A stretch of DNA of 12,745 bases from Clostridia bacterium (lineage in GTDB: Bacteria; Bacillota; Clostridia; Oscillospirales; Acutalibacteraceae): contig JAFZOE010000042.1 of assembly GCA_017552845.1 (NCBI GenBank), positions 1 through 12,745 on the forward strand. The letters are read 5' to 3'. The notes beneath the pieces were generated by a model, which searched no databases, was not told the DNA's origin, and saw only the letters and a program-made list of their open reading frames with translations. Of this stretch, positions 1-7,129 are shown piece after piece (the first letter of the stretch is position 1; every line of letters starts with the position of its first letter). Position numbers and translations under genes: made by a program.

Positions 1-1619
1 TCGAGAGCCTTTATCGAAGCGAGCTGAGCGCGGATGCTCTTGCTGTTTCTCGCCTCATTGAACTGCGGGAATTTATCGGGATAGGAATCGACCGATGTGA
101 AATCCTTGTCGATGAGCAAGCAGATTGCGAGCTTCATTATTACATCGTTATTGCCGGTGCTCTCATGATTCTGATTATGGAAATAGAAGGTCTGATCGGG
201 AATGAAACCTGCACCCGCGTCAACATTGCGGTATTTGTCAATATACTTCTCGCCCTTGACGGGGACATAATCATCGGGAAGTTTTTCGTCAACGGGCATG
301 CTGAAGGCGTTCATCGAAGTCGAATTGAGCTGGATGATACCGTCGCCGTTGAGGGTCTTCCAGGAATCGGCAATCGGATAAAGATGAACGTTATAGTCGC
401 AGATATCGAATACTTCGACGCCGTATGTATCAATCTGATACTGAATATTCTCAAATCTGTTGACCTGAGCCTCATGGAAAGCATCGGTCTGAGCTTTTAT
501 GAAAGCATCCTCGGGGTCGTCAAGGTATTTTGCGGCCGCCGCGGGATAATTGGCCGAAGGAATCAGCGCCCACATGGTGGTTGTATATTTGAGATAGGGA
601 TCGATAAGGCCGTCGGCTGCTCTGTCGAGTATATCGTTGAGAACATCGTTCGGGAGAATTCTGAGGACAACCGTCAGAAGATTACCGAGCCACGGAGTGT
701 CGCCGCCTTTGATTAAGGTCGGGAGCATCTCTCTGTAGAGTGCTTCGTCATCATCGATAAGGCCGTGCTCATAGATATCGCCGAGCAGGACCGTGCCGTC
801 AATTGCGGGAACGATATAAATAATTCTGTCAACATATTCGCCGAGATCCTTATGTCTCGCGAGGAGGTCGTTTGCGAGAGTTCCGCCCTGGCTGATGGGA
901 ACTATATTGGCCTTGCCGGTCGGAGAAGCATTTGCAGCCTTGACAATGAGATCATATAGCTCATCAACTATTTCATCGATATTGCCGAATGAACAATAGG
1001 AAAAATAATATAGATGATCCTCGCCGACTATGTCGGTATAGTCATTCAGGGGAATCTGCGCATAGAGCCAGTCCTTATCCTCCTGAGTGAGAGTTGCAAC
1101 CGAATCGGTATACTTATCGGCTCTGACATTCGCAATCATCTTGCCCTGGCTGTCGCATTTCACCTTGCCCGCAAGCACTTCGCCGAGAGTTTCGCCGACT
1201 CTCTTGGCAAGCATATGGCCGAAATCGTGCTGGGTGAAGAGTGTCAGGAGAAGAGGACCGAGGCATTTGCCGAGCGCAAATTTAACAATATCGGAAGTGG
1301 TATCAAGGAAAAACGGCATTTCGTATTCCTTGCCCTCGGAATTGAGCGCAACTGTGCCGTCGTCATTATAGAGGCGTGTCTTTGACTGGAATACGCCCGG
1401 TATAACCACGGCGTTGCTCGTATTTTCCGGGGTCGCACCGGGATTGGTAAGATAAGGATAGAGACCATTTTTCTCGACATCGTTTTCGCTGACCGCGGTA
1501 ACTCTTTCGCCACTCGAAACCGGCTCCTGAGTCTCTGCGGTTACGCCGAGAGCAAAGCAGGAAACGAGCATTACGGCCGCAAGAAATACGGCAACTATAC
1601 GGTTGACACTGTTTTTCAT
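1..1619 (-). CDS. Secreted alpha/beta-hydrolase (lipase/esterase-like), 3' end outside window
   Basis: An open frame of 539 codons runs from an ATG at 1619 off the left edge with no stop, so the C-terminus is missing. AAGGGG at 1633-1628 sits 8 nt before the ATG. Residues 1-28 form a signal peptide: K/R near the N-terminus, hydrophobic core, likely cleavage after GVTA. LVSC at 18-21 could also be read as a lipobox. AVVIPGVFQSK (70-80) resembles the oxyanion strand of lipases. PISQGG (241-246) is the likely nucleophile elbow with Ser243, though its first position is Pro where the family normally has Gly. NGDGIIQ (424-430) and QNHES (483-487) are placed like the acid and His of LCAT/lipase-type enzymes, giving a tentative Ser243-Asp426-His485 triad. 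Secretion and fold are fairly well supported; substrate is unknown. The sequence upstream of the nucleophile is longer than in a minimal hydrolase. Confidence 0.75.
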   Translation of the reverse strand, partial: MKNSVNRIVAVFLAAVMLVSCFALGVTAETQEPVSSGERVTAVSENDVEKNGLYPYLTNPGATPENTSNAVVIPGVFQSKTRLYNDDGTVALNSEGKEYEMPFFLDTTSDIVKFALGKCLGPLLLTLFTQHDFGHMLAKRVGETLGEVLAGKVKCDSQGKMIANVRADKYTDSVATLTQEDKDWLYAQIPLNDYTDIVGEDHLYYFSYCSFGNIDEIVDELYDLIVKAANASPTGKANIVPISQGGTLANDLLARHKDLGEYVDRIIYIVPAIDGTVLLGDIYEHGLIDDDEALYREMLPTLIKGGDTPWLGNLLTVVLRILPNDVLNDILDRAADGLIDPYLKYTTTMWALIPSANYPAAAAKYLDDPEDAFIKAQTDAFHEAQVNRFENIQYQIDTYGVEVFDICDYNVHLYPIADSWKTLNGDGIIQLNSTSMNAFSMPVDEKLPDDYVPVKGEKYIDKYRNVDAGAGFIPDQTFYFHNQNHESTGNNDVIMKLAICLLIDKDFTSVDSYPDKFPQFNEARNSKSIRAQLASIKAL

Positions 1620-1645
1620 ATTAGCATCCCCTTAATCAGTATAAA

Positions 1646-1651
1646 ATTATA
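1646..1651 (-). promoter_or_regulatory. Possible -10 box of the secreted hydrolase gene
   Basis: TATAAT is present on the minus strand, about 27 nt upstream of the hydrolase ATG. No -35 box lies at normal spacing: TTTACA is only 14 nt upstream and TTGTAT 20 nt upstream. The 60 bp between the GNAT stop and this start hold no hairpin, so cotranscription with the GNAT gene is equally possible. Confidence 0.3.
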
Positions 1652-1679
1652 TTAACACAACCGAATGTAAAATACAATA

Positions 1680-2234
1680 TTATAATTGTAACCCCATGAC
1701 CGTTCCGCCGAAGGCGGAGACGAGCATTTTAAAACCGTTGCGCTTATAAAATCTGACCGCGGCCTCGTTGCCGGTGCCGACTATAAGCATTATTCCTTTA
1801 ACGCCTTTTGATTTAAGGTGGGAGAGCAGAGTATTCATAAGCTCAGATCCGCTCCCCTTACCCGTGTATTCATCGAGCATATCTATATGGAGATGAGCGG
1901 GATACCTGCGCGAAAAAAAGCGGAGAACCGCCTGTTCGGCACGGACCTCAATCAAATCCTTACCCGCGTTTTTCTTTACGATTTCATAATAGGGCTTATA
2001 ACCGGCTCTGTATTTTTTATAATTCTCTGCGCAGAGAATATAACCGACGGCATTATCATTATCGTCAACAAGAGCAAAGCAGTTTTCACTCTCCATCTCG
2101 ATATAATAATTACAGTAGTTGTTAAGGATATAATCCCCCACCCGCTTGTTTGTCGGAGCATCAAGCGGGCCTGTCAGCAGGCAGACTCGCTGAACCTGCT
2201 CTCTGTATTTATCATTGTAGCTGACAACTTTCAT
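1680..2234 (-). CDS. GNAT-family N-acetyltransferase
   Basis: 184 residues, ATG to TAA. A GNAT enzyme transfers an acetyl group from acetyl-CoA to an amine; it is expected in the cytoplasm, as no signal peptide or membrane segment is seen. The acetyl-CoA pyrophosphate loop is YTGKGSG (123-129), following the strand LHIDML (115-120). The second signature is NEAAVRFYKRNGF (156-168), with Tyr163 where GNATs usually keep the general acid. The N-terminal half (1-110) with its long Tyr-rich stretch would form the substrate side, so the acceptor cannot be named. The layout resembles the acetyltransferase-like domain of O-GlcNAcase-type proteins, but that is only a resemblance. It lies 60 bp upstream of the secreted hydrolase on the same strand. 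The ribosome binding site is weak (GGTGA, 2243-2239). Confidence 0.85.
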   Translation of the reverse strand: MKVVSYNDKYREQVQRVCLLTGPLDAPTNKRVGDYILNNYCNYYIEMESENCFALVDDNDNAVGYILCAENYKKYRAGYKPYYEIVKKNAGKDLIEVRAEQAVLRFFSRRYPAHLHIDMLDEYTGKGSGSELMNTLLSHLKSKGVKGIMLIVGTGNEAAVRFYKRNGFKMLVSAFGGTVMGLQL

Positions 2235-2249
2235 TTAATCACCGCTTCA

Positions 2250-2278
2250 ATTATCCGCTATTACAGAGCAAATGTCAA
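2250..2278 (-). promoter_or_regulatory. Sigma-A-type promoter for the GNAT gene
   Basis: On the minus strand there is a perfect -35 TTGACA (2278-2273), a 17-nt spacer, and a -10 GATAAT (2255-2250), one mismatch from consensus. Transcription would begin near 2243, only about 9 nt before the GNAT ATG at 2234. The leader would barely hold the weak GGTGA ribosome binding site, so the transcript may be nearly leaderless. Confidence 0.65.
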
Positions 2279-2309
2279 TGAATACACTTGAAAAATATCA
2301 ATTATTCTG

Positions 2310-2338
2310 TTAATATATTAAACCGGATTGTTTATAAT
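2310..2338 (+). promoter_or_regulatory. Putative promoter for the metallophosphoesterase gene
   Basis: A perfect -10 TATAAT (2333-2338) is preceded at 17 nt by TTAATA (2310-2315), which matches four of six -35 bases. The start would fall near 2345, leaving a leader of about 23 nt containing the GAGGAA ribosome binding site at 2355-2360. With the minus-strand promoter at 2250-2278 it forms a divergent pair. The region is very A/T-rich, so chance matches are possible. Confidence 0.5.
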
Positions 2339-2367
2339 TCTGTTTTAATATATTGAGGAAAACGAAA

Positions 2368-3465
2368 ATGAAATTCTATCTTACCTGGATTCTGCTCTTT
2401 GCTTCGGCAGAGCTCATACTCAGCGCCGTGCAGTTCGGCTTGAAAAAGAAAAGCTTCAAAGCCTCCGCGCGGATTGTAATTATTGTAATAAAAGCACTTC
2501 TCGGCATCGGTCTCGGAGCCCTGGTTATGGCGGGACCGGTGCAGTTAAGGCCGGCGCAACCGATTATGTTTGCGCTCTATGCGGCGCTTTTTGCGGATGC
2601 TGTTGCCGACATTATATATTCCGTTATATCCGTAATTTCAAAACGAGAAAGAAAATTTTATGTATCAAAGATAATCTCCCTTATTTTCGGCATTCTATTT
2701 TTTATTTACGGCACGGTCAATATGCAGATTGTAAAGCCGGATTATCACACATATACTTCAGGCAAGCTGAATTCAGAGCATAAGATAGTATTTCTTGCCG
2801 ATATACATATTGGAAGCGCTCAGCCGTTTACGGTTATTGAAAAAGAGATTGAAAACATAAAGGCCGAAAAACCCGAAGCGATAATCCTCGGCGGAGATAT
2901 CACCGATGATTACACGACTAAAGAAGAGGCCGAGCGGTTATACAGCCTTTTCGGCAGCTGCGGAATTCCCGTTTATTATATTCACGGAAACCATGACAGA
3001 CAAAAGCACGCCGAATATGCCAGAGGTCAGCAGTATACGCCCGAAGAGCTTGAAGAAATAATAACACGCAACGGTATAACTGTCCTCAAGGATGAATATA
3101 TTTCATTGGATGATGACCTGCTGCTTCTCGGCAGGGAAGACAGAAGCGAAAAAGAGCTTCGCAAGGAAGCTTCCGCCCTTATCAATCCCGATGAGAATAA
3201 ATATCTTATCGTCGCCGACCACCAGCCTCTCGAATTCAAGAACAATCTGGTTACGGGTGCCGATTTGCAGCTTTCCGGACACACTCACGCCGGTCAATTG
3301 TTTCCGCTCGGCGAATTTACGGGAATCGTTTCATATTCAAAAGGCGAATACAAGAGCGGCGAAGCAGTAATGCTGTTAAGCCCCGGAGCATCGGGCTGGA
3401 GGGTGCCGTTCAGGACGGATTCTCATTGCAGATACGAAGTGATTACATTAAAACCAGCAGGGTGA
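2368..3465 (+). CDS. Membrane-anchored metallophosphoesterase
   Basis: Start chosen at ATG 2368: GAGGAA (2355-2360) lies 7 nt upstream, whereas the in-frame TTG at 2353 has no binding site. The 365-residue product begins with about four hydrophobic segments (roughly 2-22, 34-55, 65-90, 100-119), then a calcineurin-like phosphoesterase domain. The dimetal motifs are complete and in order: Asp145-x-His147 (ADIHIG), GGDITDD (175-181), GNHD (207-210), His285 (DHQP) and GHTH (304-307). The family hydrolyses phosphomonoesters or phosphodiesters with two metal ions; membrane-anchored YkoQ/YpbG-like members are typical of Firmicutes and their substrates are mostly unknown. From the hydrophobic N-terminus I infer a membrane-attached enzyme; which face it works on is not decided. 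The next gene starts 6 nt after its stop, so the two are probably co-translated. Confidence 0.9.
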   Translation: MKFYLTWILLFASAELILSAVQFGLKKKSFKASARIVIIVIKALLGIGLGALVMAGPVQLRPAQPIMFALYAALFADAVADIIYSVISVISKRERKFYVSKIISLIFGILFFIYGTVNMQIVKPDYHTYTSGKLNSEHKIVFLADIHIGSAQPFTVIEKEIENIKAEKPEAIILGGDITDDYTTKEEAERLYSLFGSCGIPVYYIHGNHDRQKHAEYARGQQYTPEELEEIITRNGITVLKDEYISLDDDLLLLGREDRSEKELRKEASALINPDENKYLIVADHQPLEFKNNLVTGADLQLSGHTHAGQLFPLGEFTGIVSYSKGEYKSGEAVMLLSPGASGWRVPFRTDSHCRYEVITLKPAG

Positions 3466-3471
3466 TTTATT

Positions 3472-4359
3472 TTGAATAAGAAAAAATCTCGGGCAATAAT
3501 GATTTCGGCCTATGCTGCGGTTATTCTCTTTACGGTTATTATGATACTTGCGACCGGAAGAAACTATACCGTTTATATCAGCAACACTTACGAGGGATCA
3601 ACAACCGAAATCGAATGCTCCGATGAAGGCGTTATTGAATGCACGGAAAGCGGAACGGAAAACGGAATAACAAAATTCCGCTTTCGCGCTCTGAAACCCG
3701 GAAAAGCGGAATTTAAAGCTTGGGTTACTTCTAATGAAAATGAGCTGAACAGAACGGGAGTCTTCTTTGACTGCACTGTGCTCCCGAGCGGTGTCATATA
3801 TATCGAAGGATATGATTTCGGCGGGCATCAGTTCCTGCTGGCAGGTATTTTCCTCTTGACTTTGATTACTTTTATTATGACATTCAGACAGTTTTTCTAT
3901 CGCAAAAAGTCACTGTTCTTCTCATATAAGACTGTGCTCGACCTCGGTCTTGCAATATTCTCGGGGCTTATGAGCATAATGTATTTCGGCTTGATTACCG
4001 GCTATTTCCTTCTGCCCGGCAGAATTGACAGCTGGCAGGTTTTCAATTTTGCGGGCATCATAACCTCATTTATTTTTATTATCTCCATACCCCTCGTAAT
4101 TATCTTTGCCGGCTTTTTATCGGTCAGCAATATTTCGCTTATCAGGCACGAGGGCTTCCGCAGAAACAACCTGTTCGGACTGCTTATCAGCGCTGTGCTC
4201 GCAGGCGGCTCTGCTATATGTATTATTATGCTTATAGCCTTCCCGAATTCGACTTCGAATTCAGCCGGGGATGTGCTCGGAGCGGTGCTGAGAGCCTCAA
4301 TATCATCAGCTTTTGTATACTTTGAATGTTTGCTCTTCTCGACGCAGTTCTGCACATAG
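3472..4359 (+). CDS. YdcF/DUF218 protein, N-terminal membrane part (ends at in-frame TAG)
   Basis: Starts at TTG 3472 with AGGG (3459-3462) 9 nt upstream, overlapping the stop region of the preceding phosphoesterase gene; this suggests translational coupling. The 295 residues hold a first membrane segment (about 8-27), an extracytoplasmic segment rich in Glu, Thr and Gly (about 28-118), and then about five further membrane segments (121-140, 155-180, 190-218, 233-257, 270-290). Alone this part has no catalytic domain. The frame ends at TAG (4357-4359), but after the TAG the same frame continues without another stop into a full DUF218 domain ending at 4950. I therefore read it as the front part of a roughly 492-codon gene carrying one nonsense codon. 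Function of the membrane part is unknown. Confidence 0.75.
   Translation: MNKKKSRAIMISAYAAVILFTVIMILATGRNYTVYISNTYEGSTTEIECSDEGVIECTESGTENGITKFRFRALKPGKAEFKAWVTSNENELNRTGVFFDCTVLPSGVIYIEGYDFGGHQFLLAGIFLLTLITFIMTFRQFFYRKKSLFFSYKTVLDLGLAIFSGLMSIMYFGLITGYFLLPGRIDSWQVFNFAGIITSFIFIISIPLVIIFAGFLSVSNISLIRHEGFRRNNLFGLLISAVLAGGSAICIIMLIAFPNSTSNSAGDVLGAVLRASISSAFVYFECLLFSTQFCT
4357..4359 (+). other. In-frame TAG interrupting the YdcF-like gene
   Basis: The codon order is TGC-ACA-TAG-TAT-GCC. The 14 codons after it encode YAARHEPKYNQDFI, a typical lead-in to the first DUF218 strand, so coding constraint clearly continues past the stop. One base change could create it, for example from TGG, CAG or TAT/TAC. 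All eleven other gene ends visible here use TAA or TGA. A recent nonsense mutation or a base-call error is the simplest reading; readthrough is possible but unsupported. Confidence 0.8.
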
Positions 4360-4401
4360 TATGCCGCGAGACATGAGCCTAAATACAATCAGGATTTCAT
4401 A

Positions 4402-4950
4402 ATGATACTCGGTTGCAAGGTAAAAAACGACGGCACGCCGACACCGCTGCTCAGGGGCAGGATTGACAGGGCTGTTGAATTCTACAAAAAGCAAACCGCA
4501 TCCGGTGAAAAGACGCCGTGTTTCATCCCCTCGGGAGGGAAGGGAAGCGACGAGGTTATCAGCGAAGGCGAATGCATGAAGAACTATCTTATTGAAAACG
4601 GCATTGATGAGAGCATAATTTTCCCCGAAACGGAATCAACCACCACGCTCGAGAATATGAAATTCTCAAAAAAAATCGCCGACGAGCATAAGAAAAGTGC
4701 AAACATTCTTTTCTCAACGACGAATTATCATATATTCAGAAGCGGTATTCTTTCGGCGAAGGCCGGCCTGAGAGCCGACGGCATAGGCGCAAAAACAAAA
4801 TGGTATTTCTGGCCGAATGCTCAGATGAGAGAATTCATCGGTCTTCTCGCAAGCGAATGGGCTATGAATCTGGTTTTCATCATACTCACGGTCAGTTTTT
4901 CGACACTTATCGCAATTTTGCCCTCAATTGTCAGATTCTTTGCAAGATGA
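4402..4950 (+). CDS. YdcF/DUF218 domain, C-terminal part of interrupted gene
   Basis: In the same frame as the upstream membrane part, and if translated separately it would start at ATG 4402. AGGA (4391-4394) lies 7 nt before it, so reinitiation 42 nt after the TAG is feasible. The 182 residues carry the DUF218 signatures: MILGCKV at the very start (first beta strand), DGTPTPLLRGRIDRA, PSGGKGSDEVISEGE, ESTTTLENM and STTNYHIFRSG. A hydrophobic segment near the C-terminus (about 153-175) probably re-enters the membrane. DUF218 proteins include SanA and YdcF of E. coli, linked to envelope barrier function; the Rossmann-like domain has no agreed reaction. A protein starting here would lack the lead-in to the first strand. 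TGA stop, followed after 15 bp by a terminator. Confidence 0.75.
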   Translation: MILGCKVKNDGTPTPLLRGRIDRAVEFYKKQTASGEKTPCFIPSGGKGSDEVISEGECMKNYLIENGIDESIIFPETESTTTLENMKFSKKIADEHKKSANILFSTTNYHIFRSGILSAKAGLRADGIGAKTKWYFWPNAQMREFIGLLASEWAMNLVFIILTVSFSTLIAILPSIVRFFAR

Positions 4951-4965
4951 ATAATAATAAACAAT

Positions 4966-5003
4966 GCCCGCAGGCTCGAACCTGCGGGCTTATTTGTTTT
5001 ATT
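4966..5003. terminator. Rho-independent terminator, probably bidirectional
   Basis: A perfect 9-bp stem, GCCCGCAGG (4966-4974) pairing with CCTGCGGGC (4981-4989), closes a 6-nt loop (CTCGAA). A T-rich run follows on the plus strand (4990-5003). Read on the minus strand the stem is also followed by a U-rich stretch (from 4965 leftwards). It sits between convergent genes, the YdcF-like gene and groEL, and can serve both. Confidence 0.9.
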
Positions 5004-5024
5004 GCGTTGTTCGTTTCCCGTTAA

Positions 5025-6662
5025 TCAATACATTCCTCCGCCCTGGGCCATTGCGGCTGCAGCTGCGGCCTCTGCCTTCGGGTCGGGAATATCGGTGACA
5101 AGGCTCTCTGTGGTGAGAACCATAGCCGCTACGGATGCGGCGTTCTGGATGGCGCTTCTCGTAACCTTGGTGGGATCGAGAATGCCGGCCTTTGCCATAT
5201 CGGTATACTTATCGTTGGCAAAATCGTAGCCGTAGCCGACCTTCTTTGAGGTATAGATGGCGTTTACGATTACGCTGCCCTCGAGGCCTGCGTTAGCCGC
5301 TATCTGGCGGATGGGTTCCTCGATTGCTTTGAGAACGATGCTGATGCCGGTCTTCTCATCGGCGTCATCGGTCTTTGCGAGAAGAGCTTTGACTGCATCT
5401 GCAGTATTGAGCAGAGCAACGCCGCCGCCTGCTACGCATCCCTCTTCAACAGCTGCTTTGGTAGCTGCAAGAGCGTCTTCGATGCGGAGCTTCTTTTCCT
5501 TCATTTCGACCTCGGTAGCTGCACCGACCTTGATGACCGCTACACCGCCCGCGAGCTTTGCAAGGCGCTCCTGAAGCTTTTCCTTATCAAATTCGCTGGT
5601 TGTATTCTCAAGCTGAGTTCTGATCATATTGACTCTCGCGGCTATATCCTTCTTGGAGCCTGCGCCGTCAACGATAATTGTGTTTTCCTTGCTGATTTTA
5701 ACCTGTCTTGCTCTGCCGAGCTGAGACATCTGGGTATCCTTGAGCTCAAGACCGAGATCAGAGGTAATGACCTCGCCGCCTGTGAGAGCCGCGATATCCT
5801 GAAGCATTTCCTTTCTTCTGTCGCCGAAACCGGGAGCCTTGACGCAGACGCAGGTAAATACGCCGCGAAGTTTATTGACAAGGATGGTCGAGAGAGCTTC
5901 GCCCTCAACATCCTCGGCGATAATTACAAGCTTTCCGCCAGCATGCATGGTCTGCTCAAGCAGAGGAAGGATATCCTGAATATTGGAGATTTTCTTATCG
6001 GTGATAAGAATGTTGGCGTCGTCAATGACAGCTTCCATCTTATCTGTATCGGTAACCATATAGGGGGAAATGTAGCCGCGGTCGAATTCCATACCTTCGA
6101 CCACTTCACACTCTGTGGTGGCAATCTTGGATTCCTCAACGGTGATAACGCCGTCTGCGGAGACCTTTTCCATAGCTTCGGCAATAAACTTACCAACTTC
6201 CTCGTCGCCGGAAGAGATAGTGCCGACTCTGGCAATATCCTTGGAGCCTGCGACGGGCTTGGAATTCTTTTTGAGCTGAGCTACAACAACTTCAACGGCC
6301 TTGGCAATCCCCTTCTTGACTTCCATCGGGTTTGCGCCTGCGGCAACATTCTTGAGGCCTTCTCTGATGAGAGCCTGAGCAAGCAGAGTAGCGGTGGTGG
6401 TGCCGTCGCCGGCAACGTCGTTGGTCTTGGTGGAAACTTCCTTTACAAGCTGGGCGCCCATATTCTCAAAGGGCTCCTCAAGCTCTACTTCCTTGGCAAT
6501 TGTGACGCCGTCATTGGTGATGAGCGGTGCGCCGTATTTCTTATCGAGAACAACATTTCTGCCCTTGGGGCCGAGTGTGATTTTAACTGTATCGGCGAGC
6601 TTGTCAACGCCTGCCTGGAGAGCCTTGCGGGCCTCTTCGCCGTAAATAATCTGTTTTGCCAT
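5025..6662 (-). CDS. groL: Chaperonin GroEL (60 kDa, Hsp60)
   Basis: 545 residues, the usual GroEL length. It is the cytoplasmic double-ring chaperonin that encloses and folds proteins with ATP, capped by GroES. Visible marks are MAKQIIYGEEAR at the start, KITLGPKGRNVVLDK (27-41), TNDGVTIAKE with catalytic Asp51, GDGTTTAT (85-92) in the nucleotide site, and VEEGCVAGGG in the C-terminal equatorial domain. The tail is short and Ala-rich, ending QGGGMY rather than in the long GGM repeat of proteobacteria. GGGAGG lies about 9 nt upstream of the ATG, and the gene follows groES by 14 bp, so both come from the CIRCE-controlled promoter. The stop is TGA, with the hairpin at 4966-4989 as its terminator. 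Nothing odd is seen in the sequence. Confidence 0.98.
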   Translation of the reverse strand: MAKQIIYGEEARKALQAGVDKLADTVKITLGPKGRNVVLDKKYGAPLITNDGVTIAKEVELEEPFENMGAQLVKEVSTKTNDVAGDGTTTATLLAQALIREGLKNVAAGANPMEVKKGIAKAVEVVVAQLKKNSKPVAGSKDIARVGTISSGDEEVGKFIAEAMEKVSADGVITVEESKIATTECEVVEGMEFDRGYISPYMVTDTDKMEAVIDDANILITDKKISNIQDILPLLEQTMHAGGKLVIIAEDVEGEALSTILVNKLRGVFTCVCVKAPGFGDRRKEMLQDIAALTGGEVITSDLGLELKDTQMSQLGRARQVKISKENTIIVDGAGSKKDIAARVNMIRTQLENTTSEFDKEKLQERLAKLAGGVAVIKVGAATEVEMKEKKLRIEDALAATKAAVEEGCVAGGGVALLNTADAVKALLAKTDDADEKTGISIVLKAIEEPIRQIAANAGLEGSVIVNAIYTSKKVGYGYDFANDKYTDMAKAGILDPTKVTRSAIQNAASVAAMVLTTESLVTDIPDPKAEAAAAAAMAQGGGMY

Positions 6663-6676
6663 TGTTATTTCCTCCC

Positions 6677-6964
6677 TTATTTGGTAACTACTGCCAGAAT
6701 ATCACTCTGGCGGACTATTGTATATTCATCCTTGCCGAGTTTCACTTCGGTGCCGGAATACTTGCCTGCGATAACCTTATCGCCGACTTTTACATACATT
6801 TTTACCTCTTTGCCGTCGACGAGTCCTCCGGGGCCGACTGCTACGACTTCGGCTACCTGAGGCTTCTCCTGAGCGGATGCCGCAAGGATAATTCCGCCGG
6901 CGCTCTTCTCTTCGATTTCAACAGACTTGAGAACTACTCTGTCTGCAAGCGGTTTGATTTTCAT
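6677..6964 (-). CDS. groES: Co-chaperonin GroES (10 kDa, Hsp10)
   Basis: 95 residues, full length for GroES, which forms the heptameric lid of the GroEL chamber. It begins MKIKPLADRVV, contains the mobile loop that binds GroEL (about 17-34, including SAGGIIL), and keeps VVAVGPGG and the conserved VKVGDKVIAGKYSG strand region. A strong ribosome binding site, GGAGG, lies 7 nt before the ATG. It is the first gene of the groES-groEL operon. The order, 14-bp spacing and upstream operator are the standard Firmicutes arrangement. Confidence 0.98.
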   Translation of the reverse strand: MKIKPLADRVVLKSVEIEEKSAGGIILAASAQEKPQVAEVVAVGPGGLVDGKEVKMYVKVGDKVIAGKYSGTEVKLGKDEYTIVRQSDILAVVTK

Positions 6965-6994
6965 ATTTATACCTCCAAATAAAAATTACACACT

Positions 6995-7021
6995 TTGGCA
7001 CTCTGAACAGTCGAGTGCTAA
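6995..7021 (-). promoter_or_regulatory. CIRCE operator (HrcA binding site)
   Basis: On the plus strand, TTGGCACTC (6995-7003), a 9-nt spacer, and GAGTGCTAA (7013-7021). This matches the CIRCE consensus TTAGCACTC-N9-GAGTGCTAA except for one base in the left arm (A to G). It begins at the predicted groES transcription start, the classic position for repression by HrcA, which is released on heat stress. hrcA itself is not in the window. Confidence 0.95.
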
Positions 7022-7026
7022 TATGT

Positions 7027-7054
7027 ATTTTAGCACTTATTTCCGAAAAATCAA
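7027..7054 (-). promoter_or_regulatory. groES-groEL promoter
   Basis: On the minus strand, -35 TTGATT (7054-7049), a 16-nt spacer, and -10 TAAAAT (7032-7027). The predicted start at about 7020 coincides with the outer edge of CIRCE. A further CIRCE-like half-site, TTAGCACTT on the plus strand (7030-7038), overlaps the -10 box. Confidence 0.75.
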
Positions 7055-7100
7055 GAGCTTTTTCCAAAGTTTACAATTATGTAATAATTCGCGGGCATAA

Positions 7101-7129
7101 TTGACTTTATTATATGTCAATGATAAAAT
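7101..7129 (+). promoter_or_regulatory. Promoter overlapping the 5' end of the O-antigen-ligase-like gene
   Basis: -35 TTGACT (7101-7106), exactly 17 nt, then -10 TAAAAT (7124-7129). Both boxes match five of six consensus bases. Transcription would start near 7136, after the first two possible ATG codons (7114, 7120) and at about the third (7138). It is divergent from the groES promoter, with the two -35 boxes 46 bp apart. Confidence 0.55.

Noticed and set aside
165..1385. Several plus-strand open frames (183, 64 and 123 codons)
   Set aside because: They are antisense to the secreted hydrolase, which has a signal peptide, ribosome binding site and an unbroken frame of 539 codons.
1818..2291. 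157-codon plus-strand open frame
   Set aside because: Antisense to the GNAT gene and running through its promoter; no ribosome binding site or motif.
4951..5024. The hairpin as a repeat or attachment site
   Set aside because: A perfect stem followed by T-runs between convergent genes is fully explained as a terminator; no second copy is seen in the window.
5943..6860. 305-codon open frame on the plus strand over groEL and groES
   Set aside because: It lies antisense to two unmistakable chaperonin genes; its Gly-, Asn- and Leu-rich sequence mirrors their codons and shows no family motif.
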